Assembly (NCBI GenBank): GCA_963971225.1
Contig: OZ020267.1
Span: 3,534,001 to 3,598,000 of the forward strand
DNA: 64,000 nucleotides
Direction of reading: 5' to 3'
DNA from: Melieria omissa
Taxonomy: Eukaryota > Arthropoda > Insecta > Diptera > Ulidiidae
Position 1 is the stretch's first letter. Each line of letters opens with the position of its first letter. Positions 1-11,980 of this stretch are shown piece by piece. The notes under the pieces are model-generated. The model was given only the letters and a program-made list of their open reading frames with translations. It was not told the origin of the DNA and searched no databases. Position numbers and translations under genes: made by a program.

Positions 1-3000
1 CTTAACAATTTCAATTGAAGTTCCACACACGCGCTCCAGCCACAGGCCTCCACCCCACTCGCATTTAAGCAGCAAATGCCAACTGATGCTACCAGATATG
101 GTGTGCGTGCGTATGTGTATGTGTGTGTAGATCTTAAAGTAGAACACACCACTCCCTGCAAAGCAACCCTCTTCTGGCATTGCTCGGTCACCAGCTCGGC
201 CATTTGCAGCATTTTCGGGCACGTTCAGCTTCACACATTCATTTCAGCCGTAAAAAATCCGAAATTTATTAGGCAGCGCCGCGGCGAAATCAGTTTGTGC
301 GCAATCGACTATGGGCAGGCAGGGCCTGGAGCTGGCCATGTCGCAGGAGTGTCCTGTAAATGAACTACCCGATGAAACTTAAGGCACAACGAATGCGTAT
401 CTTTGAATTTCGTTTTATTTTCTTTTTTTTTTGTTTTCGTGGACTTCCCGCATGTGTTGGCTGCACTGCCTTTAGTAGTTTAGGTAGAAATTCTGTTGTT
501 AGTTTACGTGCGGTTTTGGGCTGCTTTCGCTACGAACTCTTACTCGATTTCATATGCTGGCTGATTATTACCTTTAATTCTATCGGCCGCTGCTGCAGCA
601 TTACGTGTGGAGCGGCGCGGATGCGATGATACGAAGAAAGCTGAAGAATATCATTATTGGAACGCAATGAGTTGTGGCCTGGACTGGCATTGGCAAAGCT
701 ATAAATTAGTGCAGATGCCTTTTGACTGCTCGCATACCTGAAGAGCTGCCACGAATTTAGCCGAATGCGATGGGGTGTAGAGTAAAATTAGATGTTTAGG
801 ATTAGTCGCAACTGCTGGAAAAGGCATTTAACGTGTAAGGGAAGACAATGTAAGAGTACTGGAAATGGAAAGATCTGGGCATGATGACTTGCAGAGCTCT
901 ATGGGATTCACACTGACAATGACCCACAAGCAGCCTGCTTCACCTGAATTCTTCTTGAAGATGAGTTATGAAGCAAAACTCAATACTTGACTTTCAATTC
1001 TTTCACCTCTTTTACGACCTTTCTCTTTAGCATTTTATGCCATTTTCAGCCCACAGAAATCTTTCTCCAATAAAACTCTTCTATGAATTTCTCTTTTCAG
1101 ATCCGCATAAATCACGATTAATATGCAAGTTGTTAAAATTTGTTGCGATAACCACGTCAATACTTATCAAAATACATAATTGGGTCACCAAACCAGTCGA
1201 GCGAATGCCACGAAATGAATGGGAAACCACAGCGCTAGGTGAAGAAATCAGCTGATTTCCATATAAAGCACATACTTTGCATCATTTCGACCGTATTAAC
1301 ATTATAAAAGCTTATGACACTATTTCGTATATTTGCATATTTGAACGTTTCAACTGGGCGACCGACCGAACAAACAAAATCCAAGACAAAAGTCACAGCG
1401 GCAAGAAATCGACCAGCATAGATGCGAATTAGCAGCGATTGACTGAGCAGCCGCCAGCAGCAGCGAGACAAATTTTAATTTGCATTTCATTTCGTTTCGT
1501 TTCGTTGTGTGTTTGGTTGAAATCTTTTTAATTTGTTTGCTGGCCGTCAGCGCAAAACGTGATTTCGCGCAAAAGCCAAACGAAATTGCAACGGCGACAA
1601 TGAGAATAATGCCGACAATAAGTTGGTTTTAGAATTCATTAAATTCCCAAATGGATTTATGAGCGCAAAGTGCGCTTTTTCGCCCTCCCCCCCCCCGTCC
1701 GCAGTGGCGCCCTGCGCCATGCAAGCTTGCGCGCATTTTTACAGCGAAAGCAACTGAAAACGCGACTGCAGTGTTGCCATTATCGCTGTTCTAGTTGTTG
1801 TTGTTTTCTATGTTTTAAATTAAATGTGCATTGAAAATTTATGGTGGGGCGGCGTTAGCTCAGCATCACCTCCTCCCAAAGTACAAAATTAAAATGTTCC
1901 ATTTTGGTTTTTTTGTTGTTGTTCATGCGAATTTGCAGATAAATTTGCAAACACTTTCGCAAATGAATGAGTTTTTCCTTTTTAATTATGTTTTTAATGC
2001 ATCGTTTGGATTTAACAATTTGTCATATTTTTCTATTTATTCAAGTTTTTAGTGGCTGATTTCATTAGTGTTGCAAGCATGCGACGACATGTTATCTTAT
2101 CTTCTGTAACCGCGTAGATATCAGTTTGTGTGCGGCCAAAATGTTTTCTTCAACCATGTTTAGCCCATTAAAACGATTTTTTATTACTCAATTACGTGAG
2201 TAATGCTTGAGAATAATTCGCTCCCAACCTTGGGCAATACATTTTATCATCTCATTGCGTAGGGACACACCCAAAGATTGAAATGAACACTTTTTATTAA
2301 GTTGGAAAATGAAAGAAGTTATGACATGAACATGTGTCATTCGAAAAACATATCATAATCAACAAGTTTTTTAAATAAACATTGCACTTGTGTAAGCTGC
2401 TACTGTAATTTCAACAAATTTGATTCGCAGGCTGCCAAAATCACACCCGAGGTGCTATTACACTGTGCTACAGTCATTTGTACACACAGTGGTTACTCTT
2501 CTTTTGGGGTGTTAAGTTATTTTTCTCAAATTTTGACAGACTGATAAGGAATATTATATCTGCTTATCAAGTCCACACCTTACAAATTCTTAGCGATAGT
2601 ACGGATGAGTTTTGGAGCACCGATAAATCATACACTCACACACACACACACAACGTACAATTATTTCATATTTAGGCGCAGTTAATGTAGGTTTTATGAA
2701 CTTTTGTTGGAAACTTTTTCGTGCATGGTAAATGGACTTCAAACTTAAAAACACTACGTTCAGTGTCAGCTAATGAGGTTAAATAAAACTTTACGCATGG
2801 CCATTATTAAACAATAAAAAAATCTTGTTCGTTCATTCAACTTCATTAGCAGATTTGTTGTTTTCATATCATAATTTGGAATTTCTAAATAAGTTTTTTC
2901 AGCAAAGGTGGGTATGAAAACACCTGAATTTTAGTAATTTTTTAATATAAGAAAGTAGGGCAGCAAAATATTGCTTGGTGTTTGAAAGGCAGGCACAGTG

Positions 3001-3260
3001 ACGCACACAGGGGGGATTTTGAGGGTTCAAACCACGCCAAACAAAAAAATTCTGGTAAAAAATATGGTTTCAAATGGTATTCGGATCGAAAGAAGTACGC
3101 AATTCGCCTCCCCCGCACCATCAAAATGAAATGCTGTGTGCGCCACTGTGCAGGCAAAATAGAGAAGAAGAAAAATGTAAGCCCCATATAGTATGATATC
3201 TAATCCATGAAAAACCTTTAACTCACATTGTAAAAACAGTGCACCTAAATATGAATCTAA
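1..3260. other. Non-coding DNA, no gene recognised
   Basis: No open frame here has a recognisable domain or coding-like composition. The first 600 bases and 1230-1800 are GC-richer than the rest. There is a C-run near 1687 and a short CA repeat at about 2634-2652. I see no RNA gene and no convincing transposon ends. It lies far downstream of Scr and is probably intergenic. Confidence 0.6.
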
Positions 3261-3747
3261 CCCTTTCGACCCCAAAGTTGCCTGAGAGCAACTTCACTTA
3301 TTTGTCATAGCAAAAGCTACGATTGATTTATGGGTTTAATTTAAGTAAGCACCAAAAAATTTATATTTTTAGAAGTGAATTTAAAGCAAATTACTAAAAT
3401 TTTACTGTTATCCCCAAAATAATTTGCAATAATTTGCAGCGATATCAGGGAAAGTTTGGCGCGTTTGATCGGAACCCTGTTTCTTTAATAATGGTTAAAT
3501 AAAATCGAAAAGTGATAATTTTGTATTTTTCCATAAATATTATATACATTTTCTGTAATTAAAAAATATTTATACAAAATTTATTTAACCCGTTTAAAGT
3601 TAAAATTGTTCAAAAGTAAATTAGCTCTAGAACTCTAACAAAGAGGCGTGGCGACTTCAAATATCGTGTGCGCACTTCTTACTGTTTCATGATTTAAATA
3701 CCAAAAATTAATGTCGAGACCCAGGGTAAAATTCGGGGTCGAAAGGG
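3261..3747 (+). mobile_element. TTAA-type MITE, subfamily A copy 1
   Basis: A 487-bp non-autonomous element. Its ends are inverted copies of CCCTTTCGACCCC and GGGGTCGAAAGGG, and CTAA flanks both sides, a variant of the TTAA target of piggyBac-like elements. Just inside the left end is a hairpin, GTTGCCTGAGAGCAAC; the right end lacks it. Related copies lie at 54563-55251 and 57510-57896. No transposase is encoded. Confidence 0.75.
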
Positions 3748-3822
3748 CTAAATATACACTCAGAAATCATCAGGATTATTTGTGCTATAATATTGTTGTT
3801 GAAATATGAAATAAAAAACATC

Positions 3823-3963
3823 ACTTACTGCTACTACTACTACTTCTACTCCTTTTACTGCTACTACTATTACTTCTACGTCTACCACTATCACTTTTAC
3901 TACTACTATTTTTACTGCTACTACTATTACTTCTACGTCCACTACTATTACTACTACCACTTT

Positions 3964-4044
<81 letters not shown>

Positions 4045-4475
4045 CACTACTACCACTTCTACTTCTACTTCTACCTCTACTACTACTACTTCTACTACTA
4101 TTACTTCTACTTCTACTTCTACTACTACTACTACTTCTACTACTATTACTTCTACGTCCACTCCTATTACTACTACCACTTTTACTACTACTACTACTGC
4201 TACTACCACTACTACTACTACTACTACTACTTCTACTTCTACTTCTACTTCTATTTCTACTTCTACTACTACTACTACATCTACTACTATTACTTCTACG
4301 TCCACTCCTATTACTACTACCACTTTTACTACTACTGCTACTACCACTACTACTTCTACTTTTACTTTTACTTCTACTTCTACTTCTACTTCTACTTCTA
4401 CTTCTACTACTACTTCTACTTCTACTTCTACTTCTACTTCTACTTCTACTTCTACTTCTACTTCTACTTCTACTT

Positions 4476-4516
<41 letters not shown>

Positions 4517-4547
4517 GCTACTTCTATTACTACTACAACTACCACTA
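3823..4547. repeat. Long TAC/TTC triplet tract with higher-order repeats
   Basis: About 725 bp built almost wholly from TAC, TTC and TAT triplets on the plus strand. It therefore stays open on both strands, giving Tyr/Phe runs one way and Val/Glu runs the other. Within it a longer irregular unit containing TTCTACGTCCAC and ACTACCACTTTTAC recurs at roughly 3930, 4150 and 4295. It starts about 75 bp after the MITE at 3261-3747. It is a microsatellite that grew by segment duplication, not a gene. Confidence 0.95.
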
Positions 4548-5374
4548 GAGAGAAACGTTTTTCATTTTCTTTCAAATTTCATACAAGGCAATACATTTAA
4601 CTCGGTCTTGAATGACTTATTTAAGCTCGGTATCACAGTTTCAATTAGTATAATCATATTAGTTTAGTTGAAATTTAAAATCCTTAAACTGTCAATAAGC
4701 TACAATAACCTCACACAAATTTCCAGTTGTAAATAATCAAATGCTTTTGTTGGACATAACTTTTTTCAAAATACAAATTTTTTATAATTCGTAAAACTAT
4801 GGCAACTATCCGTAAGAAAGCGCAAATAACCCTCAATGTGCCACCTGTTTTCTACAAGTGCCCCAACAAACACCACATTTAGTTTTATTCTGATATCTCA
4901 GCTACTTCAAATGTTATCACGCTTAGCAGCTAACTGACAAGTGGATGGAAAGTTACATTATTAGCACAATTCTGTATATAATTGAATGCTTTAATACCCA
5001 CTATATGTATTATTCAGTTAAGTTATTCATCACTCACACCAATAAGCCCTTATTAGAAAATAGTAAATGCTATTTATAGTCCACTTAGATTGAAGTAATC
5101 TTCTGAAATAATCTCCCACAGCGGAACGAAATAGTATATATTGCATTAAAAGCATCTATAATCAAAATAACATCACATAGACACAAATAAGTATCTATAC
5201 AGAATCAATTAACTAGTTAAATGTTTCAAGCGTTTAAGAGATTAAAATGCATAAAACTCCGTTTTATTACTCATTCGCTTAGGACTTTAGAAGCTAATAA
5301 TTGGAACCAAGTTGTTGACAAGAAATAAAAGTATGGTTTTTGATTAGCAGATTGCACTATAATTTTTAATATAT
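4548..5374. other. AT-rich non-coding DNA
   Basis: No coding potential, RNA gene or clear repeat boundaries were seen between the triplet tract and the nested MITE pair. Confidence 0.6.
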
Positions 5375-5865
5375 CTGTGGTCAAAAGCAATAACCGCTTA
5401 ACCCATTCGAGACCGATTGCACACCGTGTGTGCAATGGATTTCCGAGGCTATAAGAAAGTAATGTGCAATAATCAGTTATTCGGAGTAAACTAGTCGTCG
5501 AAATAAGGTTTTCTGAAAATAATTAAATCTGTAAAGTACAGGAAAAATAAATTTGGCATTGGTTTTACTGTGTACAATACAAAGAAAAATAAAATTTCGC
5601 TCTTGTCGACCGTGTTCGAAAAAAATCGTCGTCTCGAATGTGTTAAGTCGACTTAAGAAGAAATTAAGTTATGGATGCCATCACGTTTCCTTGACTGTGC
5701 TCTTCGTTTGTGTAAAGTCGGGGAGTTTGTAACTTTAAAATAAAAGAAGTTATTAATAAAAACCTATTCGCATTCCATAACGAACACACTACGCGCTAAA
5801 AAATTACAACGAGATTGCTCGAAACAGCAATTTTCGACTTAGGCGGTTATTGCTTTTGACCACAG
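5375..5865. mobile_element. MITE with 23-bp perfect inverted ends, host of a nested element
   Basis: The ends are perfect 23-bp inverted repeats starting CTGTGGTCAAAAGCAATAAC. Without the TTAA element at 5402-5642 the original would be only about 246 bp. The flanks (TAT on the left, AAA on the right) do not show a clean target duplication, so the superfamily is unknown. No protein is encoded. Confidence 0.65.
5402..5642 (+). mobile_element. TTAA-type MITE, subfamily E, nested
   Basis: A 241-bp element bounded by CCCATTCGAGAC and GTCTCGAATGTG with TTAA on both sides (5398-5401 and 5643-5646). Close to the left end is a 9-bp-arm hairpin, ATTGCACAC then CGT then GTGTGCAAT. It sits inside the older MITE at 5375-5865, just after that element's left inverted repeat. 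Confidence 0.75.
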
Positions 5866-5981
5866 AAATTAAGATATCACATTGAGATTTTTTAAAAGCT
5901 GTGTTGAGACAATAACTAAACAGTGATGACAAGCTCAAAGTAGTTTGTTCACTTTTTCTAATTATGAGAACATTTTTTTGC

Positions 5982-6120
5982 AAATAATTGTTGCCCTCTT
6001 ATGAATATTTATCACTGAAATATTTGGTGTAATTTTATAGTTGTTATTTTGTTGGAAATAATTGTTGCCCTCTTATGAATATTTATCACCGAAATATTTA
6101 GTTTGATTTTGTTTTGGAAA
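5982..6120. repeat. Two-copy tandem duplication of about 74 bp
   Basis: The stretch beginning AAATAATTGTTGCCCTCTTA occurs at 5982 and again at 6056 with few changes, then diverges. It ends next to the hairpin at 6116-6159. Confidence 0.85.
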
Positions 6121-6159
6121 ATTAATAAAGGTAAATTATATCACCTTTATTAATTTTCC
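6116..6159. repeat. Perfect 17-bp inverted repeat (hairpin)
   Basis: GGAAAATTAATAAAGGT at 6116-6132 is the exact reverse complement of 6143-6159, with a 10-base spacer. It could be a tiny foldback insertion or a cruciform site; no transposon termini beyond it were identified. Confidence 0.85.
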
Positions 6160-9100
6160 GTAATATGTTATTTTTTTAACTGAATGCAACTAGCAAATTA
6201 AAATGCTCAACTAGTAGAAAATGAGCCAAAATGTGATGTCTGACTACTCTACAGGTTATAAATATGTCCAACTAGACTGCTTGAAGTACCCGCCGTGACG
6301 TAACGATTAGTGCCAGGTACCAGTTAGGTAAAAGTTATGTCAAAGTTGTTAATTAGCTTTATGTCTATTCGACACACACATGAACAGACAAATACGTTAA
6401 GCACGTTGTAAGTTAACGAATAATAAAAGTAGCTAAACAGATCTTGAACTCTGAATCACGTAAAACAGCAAATTCACGTTGACAATGCAAGTTGAAAAAT
6501 AAAACAGGCACTTGGAACACATTGCGCACTGACTAGGTGACTCATGGAAAATTAACTACTCGTAAAGTAGGCAATCGTATCAATTAAAATCTTCTCCACA
6601 ATAACTAATCCGATTTAACTGATGTCACTGTGCGAAGTAGGCAAAAGGGCGCGGTTTCTGAAAAATGTGTCCATTTGGAAGCGAATGTGTGTGTAATCAA
6701 CCTTTTTTTTTTAAATTGTGCTAAAATTGATAACACAATCCGAACGCATCCAAAATTCTGCCGGCACATACATGAATGGCGCGAGCGCCAGTTGCGTTGC
6801 ATGCTCTGCTGCACAGTTCAGCTATGCCGCCCGTCGTCGCCGTCGGTTGGCGCGACAGCACAAGTGCAGCTAGCAAACGCATTTTCTGCATAGCTTCTTC
6901 AACTGAATGACCTTACCTAAAAAATGGGTTTCCATATACCAAGCAATATGCTGCGCCATATTGCGAACACACACACACACGAACGCACTTAGCGAGCCGG
7001 GAGGGAGGTGCGCGCACATATGCACCGCTGCCACTTATTGTACGCACACGCACTACCACACACACACACACACACAGGACAGGACGTCGAGCAGGCATCA
7101 GGCGAACAGGCAAACACAACAACATCGAGCGTCGCGAAGCGCCATTGTGGGGTTGCAAATTCGAATGCCGAGCGCGCCACGTTTCGGCTCTGGGGCGGCA
7201 AGTGCGAACGCGCACAGTGAAATGTTAAGTTCCACAATGAAAATTTGCTGCCACTGTTAGAGCCGCCGCCGCCGCCGCCGCCGATGTTAATATTTCAGTA
7301 TACTTAAATGATGAATTAATAGCCGAGACAAGTGCCAAAGCTGGCTGCACGAACGGCGAACGTGAACGCGTGTGTGGCCATTAGTGGCGCGTAGGGTGGC
7401 GAATGCTGCCACGCTGCTGTTGTTGTTGTTGCTCTCATTTCGAGGGTGATGATAGCGCACTGGCGACGACGGCAATGGTGGTGGCAATGTTGCTGATAGA
7501 ACACATCAAAGTGTACGCGAAATCGCTGCCAGGCTGCCTCCTGCTGTCTGCACGCGTCGCGCGTGGAAAGTGGATGAAAAGCGCCTCGCACATTTCCGGG
7601 AAATGAGAGCAGTGCGGCGACAGCGAGGCAAGGTTGCGCCGAGCGTGCAGGATACGGCCCGCGCTGGCGCTGGCGCTAGTCTGCGTGTGCAGACGATGGC
7701 CACCGAAGCAAATCAAATGCGGCACGGGGGGCGCGGTGCGGTGCGGTAATGTGTGCGTTCTATGCGGCGAGCGGGCGACGCGTTGGGGTACGACGGCATT
7801 TTCGCGCCTGCGCACTGCCATTCATCCTCCAATTGTACTTTTGTATTTTAATGGGTTTATTTTTTCGATTTGTGTAAATTGAAGGAATTAATTGTATAAT
7901 TTGTGGCATGCAACAAAACTACACTTCATCTCTCAATATTGGGCTCACCTTTGTTTCGGCTGTTTCCGTCTGCAGTTCCAGCTATGCACTCGATAGTTTT
8001 TAATTTTGTTTTATATTTTCCACCATGATTTGGCTTTCCTCCATTGCCGAAATTGTTTTTGAAATTGGCAATTAATTTGTTTTCCATTTTGCTCATTTGG
8101 CGTTCATTTTTATTTTTCACTTACGCTTTCGCATTTCGAATTCGTTTCGGTTAACTTTGCAACGATTCAAATGATTTTTAATTCTCTGTGATTTTCGCCT
8201 CGCTCGACTGCACCGTCTGCCATTGCGCCGGGATTTACTAGGAGTTACCCTTTTCTGTGCCACACACCAGCAGCAGCAGCATCCAAGCAGCCCTGGAGGA
8301 TATTTGTGTTTGCATTCAAGCATTTGCGACGGCAACGCACACACGCCTCCCTCTGCTGCGTACTGTCTGGTTCGGCGTTAAGTTTTCGACTGAAGTGTGG
8401 AATTGTGCCCACTGCACGGCAAGACATATCAACGCACGTTTCGGCCGCATTCAGTACAGAAGTAGGTAGCGGCGGCAACGGCGGCGATAGCACTGAGATG
8501 ATAAAAACTACAAAAACAAAAACAACAATGGTGCTGTTAACAGCCAACAACAGCTCTACAAACACGGCGAACTCGAGCTCTCTGCACACAGTGGGCCGCA
8601 AAGGGAAATGGCGGAAGTCTAAGTGTAATTAACAAAATTATTTTAATAATCATAAAAAAAGTAGAGAATTGGTAGCAAATTGAATGTAAATAAATGCGAT
8701 TTCGTTAGAAATAAATATGTTTTCAGTTGTTTTTAAAACGGTTCAACAGCCCCAATGAGAGGCACAGACGTCGTTGAAGTTTTTAGTCTGAAAGGAGGTT
8801 GTCGGGGATGGCATTTTTAAGGTTTGTGTAAATTTGTTGTGTTTAAGAATGGCAAAGATACCGCCCAAATTTCTCTCCACAGCTAACGATTCAAAGCAAA
8901 TTAGTTAGATTAGTAATAGTCGAGAAAAGAATTTGTTTCAGAAATTCCAAGAAAACTTGTTAAATTTAGTTTTTAATACAAATACTTTGCCGAATCAAAT
9001 ATTTATTTATTTAATTATTGATATTCAAACAAAACGTAAATCGATAAAACTAAAATATTACAAAATAATAAAGTTCAATTAAAAATTTCAACAATAATTC

Positions 9101-9477
9101 TTAAGACTAGTAACACTGAATCTATATTCATGGAAAAAGACAATCAAATTATTATTATTATTAATTTTTTCATTCGTCCAGGATTTCGGCTGATTCGTTA
9201 TCAGCAGATACTTGTTTGTACTCAGTATTTACAGTAATATGTCATATATAGCATACAGATATATATATATATATATATAGAAATATATAGATGTGTATAA
9301 AACTTGTATTTGGATTAAAATATTTGAAATAACTCCATTTAACATGTATATGATTTTGTTTTTTACCAACCAACCATCAGTCTTGCCAGATCAGAAGATT
9401 TCGTCCTAGATTTAGGAGATTCTTGGCCTTCCAGGGGAATTTTTGAAGAATTGGTTAGGAGAAAGTTTAGTATATTT
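6160..9477. other. Non-coding DNA including a GC-richer block (about 6600-8640)
   Basis: The block 6600-8640 is GC-rich with CA microsatellites (6967-6981, 7058-7076), a CCG run near 7262-7282, and short overlapping open frames in all frames. None has a recognisable domain or a consistent reading frame, so I do not call a gene. A regulatory region or an unannotated non-coding transcript is possible. The rest is AT-rich, with an ATT run near 9149 and an (AT)n microsatellite at about 9261-9279. Confidence 0.5.
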
Positions 9478-9882
9478 ATACCCCGTTTATACAACAGCTC
9501 AAGTAGCTATGAGTCAATACGCATTGACTCAATATAGTCGTATAAACACGTTTTCAATCCGCTTTGAACATTTTATGCGTATCGAGTCAAAGTCGCTTCG
9601 AAAATGCGTATAAACGGTTAAACATTTTCAAAGTGCTTTGAAAATCAGCTGATGGTGATGTACACTCAGTTTTTTTGAGCATTTTCAACTAAAAAACAAG
9701 TAACACCAACAGCGAATTTTCATTCAGACGTCAAAAAAAAAAGACGGGAAAAACTAAAACACAAAGCATACTTTTCAAACCGTCTGCAGTCAATTCGCTT
9801 TTGAAATCAATGTATAAACACCTGGCACGAAAGCGTGTCGAGTCAATGCGAATCGACTGGGACCGACGTACAAACATGGTAT
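9478..9882. mobile_element. Possible MITE with subterminal GAGTCAATGCG repeats
   Basis: About 405 bp with imperfect inverted ends (ATACCCCGTTTATAC on the left, ATACCATGTTTGTAC read from the right) and the 7-mer TATATTT directly outside both ends. Motifs AGTCAATNCG and GTATAAACNC recur in both orientations just inside the ends, as expected of transposase-binding repeats. The AT-rich flanking repeat could be chance, so the family is left open. Confidence 0.45.
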
Positions 9883-11838
9883 TATATTTTATGTTACGGG
9901 ACTTTTTGGACCATTAGTGGATTTTTTGGAGATTTTTGGATAACGAAGTATGATGTATTGGGAACACTGGCAACAAAATATATGTTGGCAACTATTTTCA
10001 TAGTCAAAGCTCCCTATTGTGTTGAAAATTTGTAAGCTTACAAAATGTAGCTCGTTCTATCTCGTTCTCACTTATTGCTGTCACAATGAATTCTCGCCCA
10101 AAATGGCTCTTTTTGTATAATTCATTTGTTATATGTTTTGTTTTTGTTAAAGTTTTTTATTCCTTAAAAAAAAAAATTACAAAAAAAATGTGAAGAGATT
10201 TTTTTAACTTTTGTACGAAATTCCAGTATTTTTCTAAGATTTAGGAGAAAGTCATTTCAGGTATCTGGCAACACTGCCAACCATGGAGCACACAAAGAAG
10301 CGATGGCCAAAATAACTTCAATTCAAATGTTTTATATGTAAAATTTTTGCATAGTTTTCGGGAAATTTTTGAAAAAATTTCAAACATTTGAATTCACTAA
10401 ATTCATCACTAATGATAACTAAACATTTTATTTATTCAAGCCAAGCGATTCAAAAAAAACCCACTTTTAAACATATAACAAATTCATTGAAGTGGATTCG
10501 GCATTGTTCTGAAAATTTCCAATTTCCAGATACCAACAGTTGTTGAACATTTAACTTGCACAACATGGTATTCAATCTTTTAACTGACTTGAGAAAAATA
10601 TAACAGCTGCATTTGGCTTATTCTGCACCACAGTGCGCCTCGAAGCTGTTCGTGTTGGCTCACAACAACAGCGTTCGCAATGAGCAGCTGCGCATCGACC
10701 GCCGACTGCCTATCGCTGTCGATGTGACTGTTGTGCAGTAACAACAGCAGCGCTGTCTCTGAGCAGCAGACAGCTCCAAGCCGGCTCTCGTGCGGCTAAA
10801 AACTCAAAGCCAATTCGAAACAAGCGGCGCTCGTTGTGGGCAACGTGTGTAGGCCGCGTTGATGGCTGCGCAAAGCCAACGCACTAAGCGGCGCTGAACG
10901 ACGGTCAACTTGGCGGCGGCACCCTTTCGGCGCTCGCATTCAGCAACTCGGCAGCCGCTGTTAAAATGGCATTTGCTGTCCGCTGCTCCTGGCGGCTGGT
11001 GCGAGTTTGCACGGCGCGCTTCCGCCGGCAAGTCGTGCAAGCAGGACTCGTTGCTTGAGCCATTCCATTCCAATACTTATTCAGCACCACTTGGCGGGGC
11101 ACACTTTTCCGACGCTCTTCGCTGTACGGAGTGCGTATGTGGATGTGTGTGTGTGTGTGTGTGTGTGTGTTGGTGTGCTTGCGATGTCAATGAATCTTTT
11201 TATTATTTTATTGGGGGGTTGTTTGGATTGTTGCTGTCGCTGCGGCTGTTGTTGGCACATTTAAGAATGGAAATCAAAGTGGCGTAATTTAAGGCCTCAT
11301 TAATCAGGCTGCTTAAAAGTTGTTGACTATGGGCGCGTTCTCGGTGCTGCGCTGCTCACTCTGCGGTCTGCGTTAATGCGCTCATTAACCGCGAATTTGT
11401 TGCATCGATAATTGCACTTGTAGTCGCACTTGGACTCGCATTCGTGGCGGCATGAATTGAAAGTTTTCTTGCATAAATCACAAAAAGTGGAATGGACCAA
11501 ACGCGAACCATTGATGGCATTAACAAAAGCGACTGATTTTGGGACTGCGGCCCAGACAGATTAGCATACATATGCATATAATTTAGAAGAAGAAATAACT
11601 ATGAGCATTCAGTCTATAAGTTTTTAAGCGAGGAAATCAAGTGGTATGCGATGCTTTAATGAACTCATCACTGCGATGCATAACACTTGGTTTATTAAGA
11701 GCAAAGCTCAATTGATTTAATTTCAATGTCGATTTGATTAATGTTGATTTAATTTACATTTTATCAAATATCAATGAATCATTGTGGTACAAACAGGGCC
11801 ATAAGGAGTTTGCGTATCAGCACATGTCCGTAAACTAT
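9883..11838. other. Non-coding DNA with a GC-richer block (about 10620-11580)
   Basis: No gene is supported. The GC-richer block contains a (TG)n microsatellite at about 11144-11170 and poorly structured open frames in several frames. It could be conserved regulatory DNA but nothing in the sequence proves that. Confidence 0.5.
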
Positions 11839-11839
11839 A

Positions 11840-11980
11840 GTGAAGTTCACTCTTGATAGCATTTTATGTGTAAAGTAGCAATCTTTCGCTAAAACTGCTT
11901 TCGAAAACATTGCGAAAATTCAAACAATGCTACTAAATTGCAACTTTACACTTAAAATGCTACGAAGAGTGAGTACCACT
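11840..11980. mobile_element. Small foldback MITE
   Basis: About 141 bp that is nearly all inverted repeat. The left arm contains CACTCTTGATAGCATTTTAT followed by GTGTAAAGTAGCAAT, and the right arm reads as its imperfect reverse complement over about 45 bases. No target duplication was clear, and nothing is encoded. Confidence 0.6.

Noticed and set aside
3760..4575. Long open frames on both strands (Val/Glu-rich on minus, Tyr/Phe-rich on plus)
   Set aside because: They are translations of a TAC/TTC triplet tract, which has few stops in several frames; no protein family fits.
6600..8640. Many overlapping short open frames in a GC-rich block
   Set aside because: No frame dominates, no domain is visible, and CA and CCG simple repeats account for several of them.
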